Shown here in pieces: positions 26,094-32,675 of a DNA stretch of 64,000 nucleotides. A program made the translations under genes and the position numbers. Below the pieces are notes generated by a model. That model was not told the origin of the DNA. It was given only the letters and a program-made list of their open reading frames with translations, and did not search any database. The stretch's first letter is position 1. Each line of letters begins with the position of its first letter. This DNA comes from an uncultured Lachnospiraceae bacterium (lineage in GTDB: Bacteria; Bacillota; Clostridia; Lachnospirales; Lachnospiraceae). The stretch lies in assembly GCA_947629865.1 (NCBI GenBank), contig CANRFJ010000005.1:1-64000 (forward strand), given 5' to 3'.

Positions 26094-26448
26094 CGCTCGC
26101 CATGCGCATTCGGACGCCGCCGGCGTCCTCATCACGGGCTCTCGCCCTATAAACTCTTTCCGCTCGCCATGCGCATTCGGACGCCGCCGGCGTCCTCATC
26201 ACGGGCTCTCGCCCTATAAACTCTTTCCGCTCGCCATGCGCATTCGGACGCCTCCGGCGTCCTCATCACGGGCTCTCGCCCTATGCACCCGTAGAGCTCT
26301 TTCCGATCGCCATGCACATTCGGACGCCTCCGGCGTCCTCATCACGGGCTCTCGCCCTATGCACCCGTAGAGCTCTTTCCGCTCGCCATGCGCATTCGGA
26401 CGCCTCCGGCGTCCTCATCACGGGCTCTCGCCCTATGCACCCGTAGAG
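26094..26448. repeat. Five tandem 67-76 bp repeats in the thrS leader
   Basis: Units: 26094-26160, 26161-26227 (67 bp each), 26228-26303, 26304-26379 (76 bp each) and 26380-26448 (truncated). Each begins CGCTCGCCATGCGCATTCGG and contains two small palindromes, GACGCCGCCGGCGTC (or GACGCCTCCGGCGTC) and GGGCTCTCGCCC. The three right-hand units carry an extra GCACCCGTAGAG segment. The array is transcribed as part of the thrS 5' leader. Direct head-to-tail repetition without spacers rules out CRISPR. Confidence 0.92.
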
Positions 26449-26497
26449 TAAAATTTTTTTCTGTGCGCACGCGCACACAAAATTTTTACTCTACGGG
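26440..26497. repeat. 58-bp near-perfect palindrome
   Basis: The outer arms CCCGTAGAGTAAAATTTTT and AAAATTTTTACTCTACGGG enclose an inner GTGCGCACGCGCAC palindrome. The left arm is the GCACCCGTAGAG element of the adjoining tandem repeat. In RNA it would form a long hairpin between the T-box terminator and thrS. Confidence 0.85.
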
Positions 26498-26522
26498 CTG
26501 CGCATGGCTCGTTGCTTTCGCG

Positions 26523-26790
26523 CAAAAAGCCCCGTCCCTCTTTTGTGTTATTGAAAGGGACGGGGCATAAAATGTCTCGCGGTTCCACCCTTATTGGAAC
26601 GATTCGTGTGCGCCATATGTCGGCGGTAGCGTATCGTTCCCGGCTTCATTCTGACGATAACGGAGTCACCGGGCCGGATTGGGGCCGCTCCGAGCTGGTC
26701 TTCAGACGTTTCCCATGAAGGCGCTCTCAGCTTTTATGCGCCTCTCTCTGGCATGTTTCACGCCCTACTCGTCTCATCTGCGTGTTGCTG
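26523..26790 (-). ncRNA. T-box leader of thrS
   Basis: The specifier codon ACC (26699-26697, in GAAGACCAGC) matches threonine. The T-box core AGGGTGGAACCGCG (26591-26578) is textbook, with UGGA complementary to the UCCA end expected of tRNA-Thr. The terminator GCCCCGTCCCT/AGGGACGGGGC (26566-26529) is followed by TTTTT. Uncharged tRNA-Thr should allow readthrough into thrS. Confidence 0.95.
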
Positions 26791-26792
26791 TT

Positions 26793-26821
26793 ATTATAAT
26801 ATCTGGCACGGAAAAAGTCAA
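26793..26821 (-). promoter_or_regulatory. Predicted promoter of the thrS T-box transcript
   Basis: Minus-strand TTGACT (26821-26816) and TATAAT (26798-26793) with a 17-base spacer, immediately upstream of the T-box. Confidence 0.82.
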
Positions 26822-26911
26822 TCTTTTTATGCCAAAATAAATCCGATTTGTTTTTTTACAGGAAGGTAAAATTTGTAAACGATTGAACTGCGGCGTAAAT
26901 CCCCTTTCCTC

Positions 26912-27562
26912 TTATTCGCTCTTTTTATATGGATAAACAGATATGTTATTCTTATCATCGATAACACAAATTTCATCTTTCTCATTGACATAGGACTTAG
27001 AGCCCCCATCGACTCTAAGGATACTTTGGTCAAGGCTTTTTGGGGGTTCTCCCTTCTTAACAAGGTCTATTGAATCCGTATCCAGCTGAAAAACCCTTAA
27101 CTCAAGGATATCTTTCTTATTTCCGCCTGCAATTATTATTTCTTTTTTTCCATCATGGTCAAAATCATAAGTTGCCATCTGGTAATAAAAACCCTCTTTC
27201 GGCACTACCCCTCCATCTACTGATTTCCCTAAATTCCAAGACATATCCATCCCCACATTTCCTAAACGTATAAGCATTGACATCCCAAAATGATAAAAAT
27301 CATCTTCAATAACAAAATCTACTTTTTCCCCAGTTATTATTTCTGTAGACAACTCCGCTTTCTTTTTTCGAAGAATATCTTCTCCGCTTATCTCAACTGT
27401 TTCCATTTTATCTGCATTAAAAAGATACTTTCCGGTCGTTGCCAAAGAAACATTATTACTTTTTTTAATTTCATCTTCTCCGTTATCCTTTTTAAGGCTA
27501 CAACTGCACAATGCCAATAACAACAAACCGCCTATAATTATTTTTTCTGCTTTTCTATTCAC
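26912..27562 (-). CDS. Hypothetical lipoprotein
   Basis: 216 residues from a GTG start, with GGAAGG nine bases upstream. A short basic N-terminus and hydrophobic stretch end in the lipobox LLALC (Cys about residue 19), so it should be a surface lipoprotein. The body has no domain I can name; YDFDHDGKKEIIIAGGN (about 138-154) resembles an FG-GAP/integrin-like calcium-binding repeat. The AT-rich composition contrasts with thrS next door. It stands alone between the thrS promoter and the flavodoxin gene. Confidence 0.7.
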   Translation of the reverse strand: MNRKAEKIIIGGLLLLALCSCSLKKDNGEDEIKKSNNVSLATTGKYLFNADKMETVEISGEDILRKKKAELSTEIITGEKVDFVIEDDFYHFGMSMLIRLGNVGMDMSWNLGKSVDGGVVPKEGFYYQMATYDFDHDGKKEIIIAGGNKKDILELRVFQLDTDSIDLVKKGEPPKSLDQSILRVDGGSKSYVNEKDEICVIDDKNNISVYPYKKSE

Positions 27563-27655
27563 GGATTCCCGCCTTCCTCGCTCTTTTACAAAACGGCTCT
27601 GCCAGCATATTGGAGGAGCTGTTTTTATTGGGACTGCCCTTTAATATCACAATCC

Positions 27656-28132
27656 TCATAAGGTGTCCACCCATGCTTTCAGTTCAGCAACGGAGGGATT
27701 GCCGTTTAACACCTTTCCCTCTGTGAGCACCGTATCAGCAGCCACTGAGCCTTTTAATCCGTCTACGGTTTTTCCAAAACCGCTGCTGCCAGAGGTGGCG
27801 AACAATACAATTTTCTTGCCGGAAAAATCATAGCTTTCCAGAAAACTGTTAATGATTGTAGGAGCTACATACCACCAGATGGGGAAGCCAAGCAGGATTT
27901 TGTCATAACTACGAATATCGGCGTCCTGATCTGCAAGCGCCGGACGGCTGGACTTATCGCTCATCTCCATAGAACTGCGTGACTTTTTATCCAGCCAGTT
28001 TAAGTCCGCCTGCGTATAAGGCATGGCAGGCTTTATCTCATACAGGTCTGCGCCTGCCGCCTCTGCAAGATTCTTCGCCACCTTTGCGGTTGTTCCGTTT
28101 GCCGAAAAATAAGCTACTAATGTTTTACTCAT
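27656..28132 (-). CDS. Flavodoxin
   Basis: 158 residues. The FMN phosphate loop is near the N-terminus (VAYFSANGTTAKVAKNL, about 6-22), with the flavin-stacking segments GFPIWWYVAPTIINSFLE and LFATSGSSGFGKTV. It is a one-domain electron carrier of the flavodoxin_4 type common in gut Clostridia, cytoplasmic. The 330-base gap upstream holds an AT-rich promoter region and then the abiF RNA module on the opposite strand. No partner reductase is adjacent. Confidence 0.88.
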   Translation of the reverse strand: MSKTLVAYFSANGTTAKVAKNLAEAAGADLYEIKPAMPYTQADLNWLDKKSRSSMEMSDKSSRPALADQDADIRSYDKILLGFPIWWYVAPTIINSFLESYDFSGKKIVLFATSGSSGFGKTVDGLKGSVAADTVLTEGKVLNGNPSVAELKAWVDTL

Positions 28133-28280
28133 ATTTGTTTCCTCCTTTTATTTTATAAACTCATCTCTTTTTTATAGTTTCGCTGTCTTATATATAGTAA
28201 TTATGCCTTTCACTATATTCAATCATTTTTATTATACAATATAAAGCATATAATAGCGAGAATTTTATCATTTTCAATTT

Positions 28281-28328
28281 TTTCTGCCAGCCTTTTTCCC
28301 GGCTGCTATGCGGCACCCGCCCTACTTA
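28281..28328. repeat. Left copy of a direct repeat flanking the abiF cassette
   Basis: About 48 bases, TTTCTGCCAGCC...GGCTGCTATGCGGCACCCGCC...CTTA, matching 29487-29533 with a few substitutions and one- or two-base gaps. The shared core TATGCGGCACCCGCC is identical in both. Confidence 0.75.
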
Positions 28329-28358
28329 AAAAAATATTATGAAATTTCTCATCCCCCC

Positions 28359-28386
28359 TTGCAAAATCATCTACATTGTATATAAT
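28359..28386 (+). promoter_or_regulatory. Predicted promoter of the abiF RNA
   Basis: TTGCAA (28359-28364) and TATAAT (28381-28386) with a 16-base spacer. The predicted start falls at about 28393, just before the structured RNA. Confidence 0.75.
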
Positions 28387-28392
28387 AATACT

Positions 28393-28448
28393 TAATAGAG
28401 CCCACCACGCCTCTGGTTTACTATGCGCAACCCGGTGGGACTTTTTTT
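28393..28448 (+). ncRNA. abiF-like structured RNA upstream of AbiF
   Basis: About 55 nt. The outer stem CCCACC (28401-28406) pairs with GGTGGG (28434-28439) and is followed by ACTTTTTTT. An inner stem GGTT (28415-28418) pairs with AACC (28429-28432). The loop GCG (28425-28427) can pair with CGC (28408-28410) as a pseudoknot. Position, size and shape match the abiF RNA motif described upstream of Abi-type HEPN genes. It would be both a terminated small RNA and a barrier in front of the gene. An RNA-antitoxin role is inferred from the published AbiF/RNA work as I recall it. Confidence 0.75.
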
Positions 28449-28463
28449 CTTTGAGGTGATGTT

Positions 28464-29378
28464 ATGCAAAACTATCCAAAACAGATTCTATCCATAAAAC
28501 AACAGGTACAGTCCCTAAAAGATGCCGGAATGTCCATCCCATCTGACGAAGAAGCTGCAGAGTATCTTCAAAAGGTAGGCTATTACCGCCTGCGGGGGTA
28601 CACCTATACCTTTTATGACAACACATCCAAACAGTATCGTTCAGACACTGATTTTACAAAAATAGTAAAGCTCTATGAATTTGATACCAGGTTATCAAAT
28701 CTGCTGTTTTCTTATCTGTCCATAATTGAAGTTTCCCTTAGAGTCCGTCTTACTGAAAGCCTGCTGATTTATGGGGATGCCCTAATCCTCACTGATCCTA
28801 CCTGCTTCAAAAGCAAACAGATTTACTGGCAAAATAATGCTGCTATCTGTTCTGAAATTGCACGTTCGCATGATGTTTTTATAAAACACAATTATATTAA
28901 CCATGACGGCAAAATTCCTCTTTGGGCAGCCGTAGAAGTTTTATCATTTGGCACACTTTCCAAAATCATTAAAAATCTGAATACAGGAAACGGAAGTGCC
29001 TTTGCCAAATTGTCAGGCTACTACAAATTCAAGTCTAGAAAAGGCAATATGGTCACACCTTCAAACAGTACCTTAACGTCTTGGATTAAATCTTTAGTAA
29101 TACTGCGAAACACGTGTGCGCATAATGCAAGAATATACAACAAACCATTTAACATAACCCCAAAAATCATCAAAGCGGATAAAGTAGTACCACAGCCCTC
29201 ACATTCCGGTTTGTACGAATTGGTATTAGCTATGAAATATCTCCGCCCGGATAATCCCAGTTGGGAAAATTTTTCTGCCGATTTGAAACAGTTACTCGCT
29301 GAATATGATTCCTATATAAAACTGTCTGCAATAAATTTCCCAACTGATTGGGCAGACCACTTAAATGTCACTGCATAA
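28464..29378 (+). CDS. abiF: AbiF/AbiD-type (Abi_2) HEPN abortive-infection protein
   Basis: 304 residues of the Abi_2 family. The N-terminal signature EYLQKVGYYRLRGYTYTF (about 33-50) and the body segment YEFDTRLSNLLFSYLSIIEVSLR are diagnostic. Near residues 210-225 is RNTCAHNARIYN, an R-x4-H HEPN ribonuclease motif. Such proteins are growth-arrest RNases acting after phage infection. SD GAGGTG precedes the ATG at 28464, only 15 bases after the abiF-like RNA ends. No protein antitoxin is adjacent. The low GC and flanking repeats suggest a mobile cassette. Confidence 0.88.
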   Translation: MQNYPKQILSIKQQVQSLKDAGMSIPSDEEAAEYLQKVGYYRLRGYTYTFYDNTSKQYRSDTDFTKIVKLYEFDTRLSNLLFSYLSIIEVSLRVRLTESLLIYGDALILTDPTCFKSKQIYWQNNAAICSEIARSHDVFIKHNYINHDGKIPLWAAVEVLSFGTLSKIIKNLNTGNGSAFAKLSGYYKFKSRKGNMVTPSNSTLTSWIKSLVILRNTCAHNARIYNKPFNITPKIIKADKVVPQPSHSGLYELVLAMKYLRPDNPSWENFSADLKQLLAEYDSYIKLSAINFPTDWADHLNVTA

Positions 29379-29456
29379 TTACCATCTGCTTACATATACT
29401 AAAAATGATAGAGCCTGTTACACCTCTGCAGCATGTGCAAAAAACAGGACTTTCAT

Positions 29457-29489
29457 GGGATTCCCTGAAACTTTTCGGGAATCCCTTTT
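29457..29489 (+). terminator. Terminator downstream of abiF
   Basis: GGGATTCCC (29457-29465) pairs with GGGAATCCC (29477-29485), followed by TTTT, about 80 bases after the stop. It abuts the right-hand direct repeat. Confidence 0.75.
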
Positions 29490-29533
29490 CTGCCGGCCTT
29501 TTCCCCTGCTGTTATGCGGCACCCGCCTCCCTT
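29487..29533. repeat. Right copy of the direct repeat flanking the abiF cassette
   Basis: Matches 28281-28328 in the same orientation: TTTCTGCCGGCC...GCTGTTATGCGGCACCCGCC...CTTA. Confidence 0.75.
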
Positions 29534-29757
29534 ACGCTACATTCACTACAAAACCTTTCAAACCATGGTCAAAATCCACACTTGAATTTCTGCCATAATT
29601 ATATTATATTGAACTTAAAGAAAGGCATCTGCTGTAACAGATGCCTCTCAAACGGATAGTGTCCAACTCCAAAAGTGGATGCTCCCAAGCAAAGGTTTTA
29701 ATGTCCTAAAGGACACCGCCTAGCCTGTTTGCCGACAGGTTAGGCATTTTTATTTTT
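29534..29757. other. Intergenic stretch with hairpins after the abiF cassette
   Basis: No gene is visible. It holds a hairpin GGCATCTG/CAGATGCC (about 29621-29642) without a T tract and a small GTGTCC...GGACAC inverted repeat (29659-29716) of unknown origin. A plus-strand terminator is GCCTAGCCTGT/ACAGGTTAGGC (29718-29745) with ATTTTTATTTTT. No intact gene feeds that terminator, which suggests deleted material. Confidence 0.55.
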
Positions 29758-29878
29758 ACCTTATGCAATTATCAAGCCAATTTGTAACACCATCCTCATC
29801 GGCATTTTCAACGGCATAACTTTCATCGGCCAGTTCAAACATATCTATATCATTCTTTTTGCTCTCCGTAAACACCAA
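29756..29878 (-). pseudogene. C-terminal remnant of a Cof-type HAD hydrolase
   Basis: Reading leftward in one frame gives about 40 codons with NDIDMFELADESYAVENA and ending NCIR-stop. The NDIDM...A...VENA pattern is the C-terminal signature of Cof/HAD-IIB phosphatases. The rest of the expected 260 or so residues is absent, and the pilT gene directly adjoins it. No start codon or SD is convincing, so it is a gene relic. Confidence 0.65.
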
Positions 29879-29892
29879 TTTATCTATATGGT

Positions 29893-30957
29893 TTACCTCC
29901 CCAGTTTGCGCTTAATCTGCTCTGCATTCATGGCAAACATCACAGCCGTCTCCTCCGTGATTTCTCCCTTCTGGTAGAGGTTAATGATAGACTGATCCAT
30001 GGAAATCATTCCAAGATTGCCTGATGTCTGAATCACATTATCGATCTGATAGTTTTTGCTGTCGCGGATCATATTGCTGATAGCGGGTACCATACGCATG
30101 ATCTCCACAGCCGGAACCATACCGCCGCCCTTCTTCGGAAGAAGCTGCTGGGAGACAATGCTGTCCAGTACCAGGGACAACTGTATTTTTACCTGCTCCT
30201 GCTGGTCGGCGGGAAAGGAGTCCACGATTCGGTCAATGGTATTGACGGCGCCTTTGGTATGCAGAGTGGCGATTACCAGATGGCCCGTCTCTGCCGCTGT
30301 CATGGCTGTGCGTATCGTCTCCGCGTCACGCATCTCGCCGAGCAGAATAACGTCCGGCGCCTGACGCAGGCAGGCCCGAAGACCGGTGAGATAGTTCTCT
30401 GTGTCAATGGCAATCTCCCGCTGGCTCACCAGAGATTTCTTGTTTTTGTGCAGATACTCAATGGGATCCTCCAGCGTTACGATGTGCGCCTCCCGCTGGG
30501 AGTTGATGGCGTCAATGATACAGGCCTGCGTCGTGGATTTGCCGCTGCCGGCCGTACCAGAAATAATAATCATGCCGTGAAGCAGATGGGAGAGTTCAAT
30601 GATTCCCTCCGGAATCCCCATGGCGTGGTAATCGGGAATACTGAACGCCACCACGCGGATCACGGCCGCCTGCGAGCCGCGCTGGAAATATGTATTGACG
30701 CGGAATCGTGCCAGCTGTTCAATGGCAAAGGAAAAATCGTCGTCGCCATTTTTCAGGAACATCTCCTTCGAGCGCCTGGCATACTCATATATCGTATCAA
30801 TAAAACGCGCCGTATCTGTCGGCATCATTCTCTCAGCGCCGCTGATTGGTTTTATTTCCCCATTTACCTTGTAGCTCAGATATCCTCCGGCTACGATAAA
30901 TATATCTGAAGCTTTATCGTCGACCGCCTTTCTCAAAACTTCTTCCAGCTCTGCCAT
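29893..30957 (-). CDS. pilT: PilT-like type IV pilus ATPase
   Basis: 354 residues of the PilT/PilB secretion ATPase family. Walker A GTAGSGKS is at 134-141, the Asp box TLEDPIEY at 161-168, Walker B ILLGEMRD at 204-211, the His box GHLVIATLH at 225-233, and AISNMIRD (292-299) is the counterpart of the PilT-specific AIRNLIRE. PilT powers pilus retraction. It closes a minus-strand group with a GspF/PilC-type platform and pilin-like genes. SD AAGGAG lies six bases before the ATG. No pilB extension ATPase is present in the group. Confidence 0.92.
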   Translation of the reverse strand: MAELEEVLRKAVDDKASDIFIVAGGYLSYKVNGEIKPISGAERMMPTDTARFIDTIYEYARRSKEMFLKNGDDDFSFAIEQLARFRVNTYFQRGSQAAVIRVVAFSIPDYHAMGIPEGIIELSHLLHGMIIISGTAGSGKSTTQACIIDAINSQREAHIVTLEDPIEYLHKNKKSLVSQREIAIDTENYLTGLRACLRQAPDVILLGEMRDAETIRTAMTAAETGHLVIATLHTKGAVNTIDRIVDSFPADQQEQVKIQLSLVLDSIVSQQLLPKKGGGMVPAVEIMRMVPAISNMIRDSKNYQIDNVIQTSGNLGMISMDQSIINLYQKGEITEETAVMFAMNAEQIKRKLGR

Positions 30958-30972
30958 AAGTGTCTCCTTTCG

Positions 30973-31380
30973 TTACTCCGTGATCTCTGCCCCGCCCCAC
31001 ACTTTCATGGAGTCGTCGGCCTTCCATTCACCCGTGTACGCTTTCTTCCATTTATATATGCGGTATTTGTTTCCATTCACCTTTGCCTCTACCTGTAATT
31101 CCTGGTTCTCGTCCACCGGACAGGAATAGGAATAGAAATCCCCGTCCCTGGTAACTCCCTCCGGACACTGTCCGCTCCGGATCTGCGCCAGAATCTCCTC
31201 CGCCGCCGTGTCCGCCTGGTAATAGGCCTGCACTGCATTTACGGATTTGGTCGAGAGGGTGCTGTTAGCTTTGGCTGTGGAGAGCGAGAGCAGGGCAAAT
31301 ACAATAAAGCACAGCACGGCAAATATTGTGAGAATGGAACTGCCCCCCACCGTGGTAAAGGTCATTTTCTTCTTTTTCAT
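30973..31380 (-). CDS. Pilin-like membrane protein of the pil group
   Basis: 135 residues from MKKKKMTFTTVGGSS; AGGAGG lies seven bases before this ATG. A single N-terminal hydrophobic helix (ILTIFAVLCFIVFALLSLSTAKA) is followed by a globular region with AVQAYYQADTAAEEIL, a helix seen in PilX/minor-pilin-like proteins. Two cysteines (QCPEG, SCPVD) could form a disulfide outside the membrane. No canonical prepilin cleavage site GFTLxE is visible. It overlaps the preceding gene by four bases, so it is translationally coupled. Confidence 0.65.
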   Translation of the reverse strand: MKKKKMTFTTVGGSSILTIFAVLCFIVFALLSLSTAKANSTLSTKSVNAVQAYYQADTAAEEILAQIRSGQCPEGVTRDGDFYSYSCPVDENQELQVEAKVNGNKYRIYKWKKAYTGEWKADDSMKVWGGAEITE

Positions 31381-31790
31381 TCCAGTCCCTCCTTCTGCCA
31401 CGCCGCCTCAAGCGAGTAAACCGATTCTTCTCCGTCTCCGTCCTCTCCCTGCCACACGGACACGGCCGCTCTCTCAATATAATCTGTGGCTTCGGTCACT
31501 TCCAGGCTCACCCTCAGATTGTCCTCCGGAAAAAATACCTCCAGGCCCCTCTCCGTCCTCTCGCCGGAAAGCTTTGCACAGACCTGATCCAGATCCCCGC
31601 CGGAGGCCTTGCAGTATTCAATCACCGTCTGGGCGTGGGAGGCGGATAATTCTTTCAACTGTCCCTGCTCTGACAGACGGTTCGAGTAGACGAATGCCTG
31701 AAGGCACACTGCCGACGCCAGGGCAAATACAAGTATCATAATAATCTGTTCCATCAGCGCCAGGGGTGCCTTGCTTCTCTCATAACTCAT
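31377..31790 (-). CDS. Membrane-anchored minor-pilin-like protein
   Basis: 137 residues. A short N-terminus (MSYERSKAPLALME) precedes the helix QIIMILVFALASAVCLQAFV, then SNRLSEQGQLKELSASHAQTVIEYCKASGGDL. The ALME/QII junction resembles a type IV prepilin cleavage region (hydrophobic helix with E at +5) in degenerate form. It overlaps both neighbours by four bases (ATGA), indicating one operon. Function inferred from context. Confidence 0.62.
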   Translation of the reverse strand: MSYERSKAPLALMEQIIMILVFALASAVCLQAFVYSNRLSEQGQLKELSASHAQTVIEYCKASGGDLDQVCAKLSGERTERGLEVFFPEDNLRVSLEVTEATDYIERAAVSVWQGEDGDGEESVYSLEAAWQKEGLE

Positions 31791-32308
31791 AACACCGCCT
31801 CGCTTTCGCTCCGGACAGATACCGTAGCCTTATTCGTAATATGGTTGGCGTCCACCGCCGTAATCTCAATGACGGAGCCCTCCTGGGTAAAAGAGAGGCC
31901 CTCTGCCTCCATAATCGGATTACCCGCTTCCGGCTCGATTTTATTGTCCGCCACCGTAAACAGCTCATATATATGTCCGTCGTAATAATATATGCGCAGG
32001 TCGAACTTCTGCCCGTCAATCATCTGATAGAGGTGCAGCGTGTCTATGCCGTCCGGTTCCTCCGGCCGGGCAAACCCTCCCGCCTCTACAGCGCCGATTG
32101 AGTCGTTATTCCGGATCTTGGCCGATACATAGGAGGTAATGATCCTCTTGTTATAGGACTCATTATCCCGCTCCACCAGACTTTTATAACTGTTCGCGCC
32201 CAGCGCAAGCACCGCCACGATCGTCACGGCAAATACGGCGAACAGCACCAGAACAAAGGCTCCCTCTATATTATGTTTTTGACTGCTTCCTCTCATACTC
32301 AGAACCAT
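31787..32308 (-). CDS. DUF4860-like pilin-associated protein
   Basis: 173 residues. A basic, polar N-terminus (SSQKHNIEG) is followed by the helix AFVLVLFAVFAVTIVAVLALGA and a globular domain with YNKRIITSYVSAKIRNNDS and DLRIYYYDGHIYELF. I think it belongs to DUF4860, a family seen in clostridial pilus clusters. The start is uncertain between ATG 32308 and an ATG four codons later; neither has ideal SD spacing. It overlaps the next gene by four bases. Confidence 0.6.
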   Translation of the reverse strand: MVLSMRGSSQKHNIEGAFVLVLFAVFAVTIVAVLALGANSYKSLVERDNESYNKRIITSYVSAKIRNNDSIGAVEAGGFARPEEPDGIDTLHLYQMIDGQKFDLRIYYYDGHIYELFTVADNKIEPEAGNPIMEAEGLSFTQEGSVIEITAVDANHITNKATVSVRSESEAVL

Positions 32309-32337
32309 ATCCTTTCCGGATTGTCACCGGTCTTTTC

Positions 32338-32655
32338 CTACTGTCGCTCCATCACCGTTATCTCAGGCATCATGTTGTCTCCAAACACCTCGTAAAAAAC
32401 GGTAAATTTCCCCTCGTCTATCTGTATGCCATAATTCTCTTTCAGATATTGTACGCTCGGCGGGTACACGCCCTCCGTGGCATAGCAGGTCATGGTCGCC
32501 TTGCGTATGGAACTGTCCAACTGCTTCAGGCTCTCCGCCTGCTGTCCGGTCTCCATCTTCTGTACCCCCTTGCACAGAAGAAAGACGGCTGCCGCCAGAA
32601 CTATCAGTATAACCAGCATTTTTAACGCACCTGAAATATTTATTCTCTCTCTCAT
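32338..32655 (-). CDS. Small single-pass membrane protein of the pil group
   Basis: 105 residues: MRERINISGALK, a hydrophobic helix MLVILIVLAAAVFLLCKGVQ, then a short domain with SLKQLDSSIRKATMTCYATEGVYPPSVQYLKENYG. The last segment closely resembles the region of type II/IV pseudopilins after the helix (CYATEGxYPxSxxYLxxNYG), so it is a pilin-like subunit without a canonical leader. SD GGAGG lies five bases before the ATG. It follows the GspF gene by 20 bases. Confidence 0.68.
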   Translation of the reverse strand: MRERINISGALKMLVILIVLAAAVFLLCKGVQKMETGQQAESLKQLDSSIRKATMTCYATEGVYPPSVQYLKENYGIQIDEGKFTVFYEVFGDNMMPEITVMERQ

Positions 32656-32675
32656 TTTTCCTCCGTCTTCAGCGC

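Noticed and set aside
26094-26448. Possible CRISPR array in the repeat block
   Set aside because: Units are contiguous, of 67-76 bp, without unique spacers or cas genes.
26281-26478. Small open frames across the thrS leader repeats
   Set aside because: They arise from translating the repeat itself on either strand; no SD and no independent conservation can be claimed.
29650-29717. Insertion sequence end
   Set aside because: A GTGTCC...GGACAC inverted repeat is present, but there is no transposase fragment and no target duplication.
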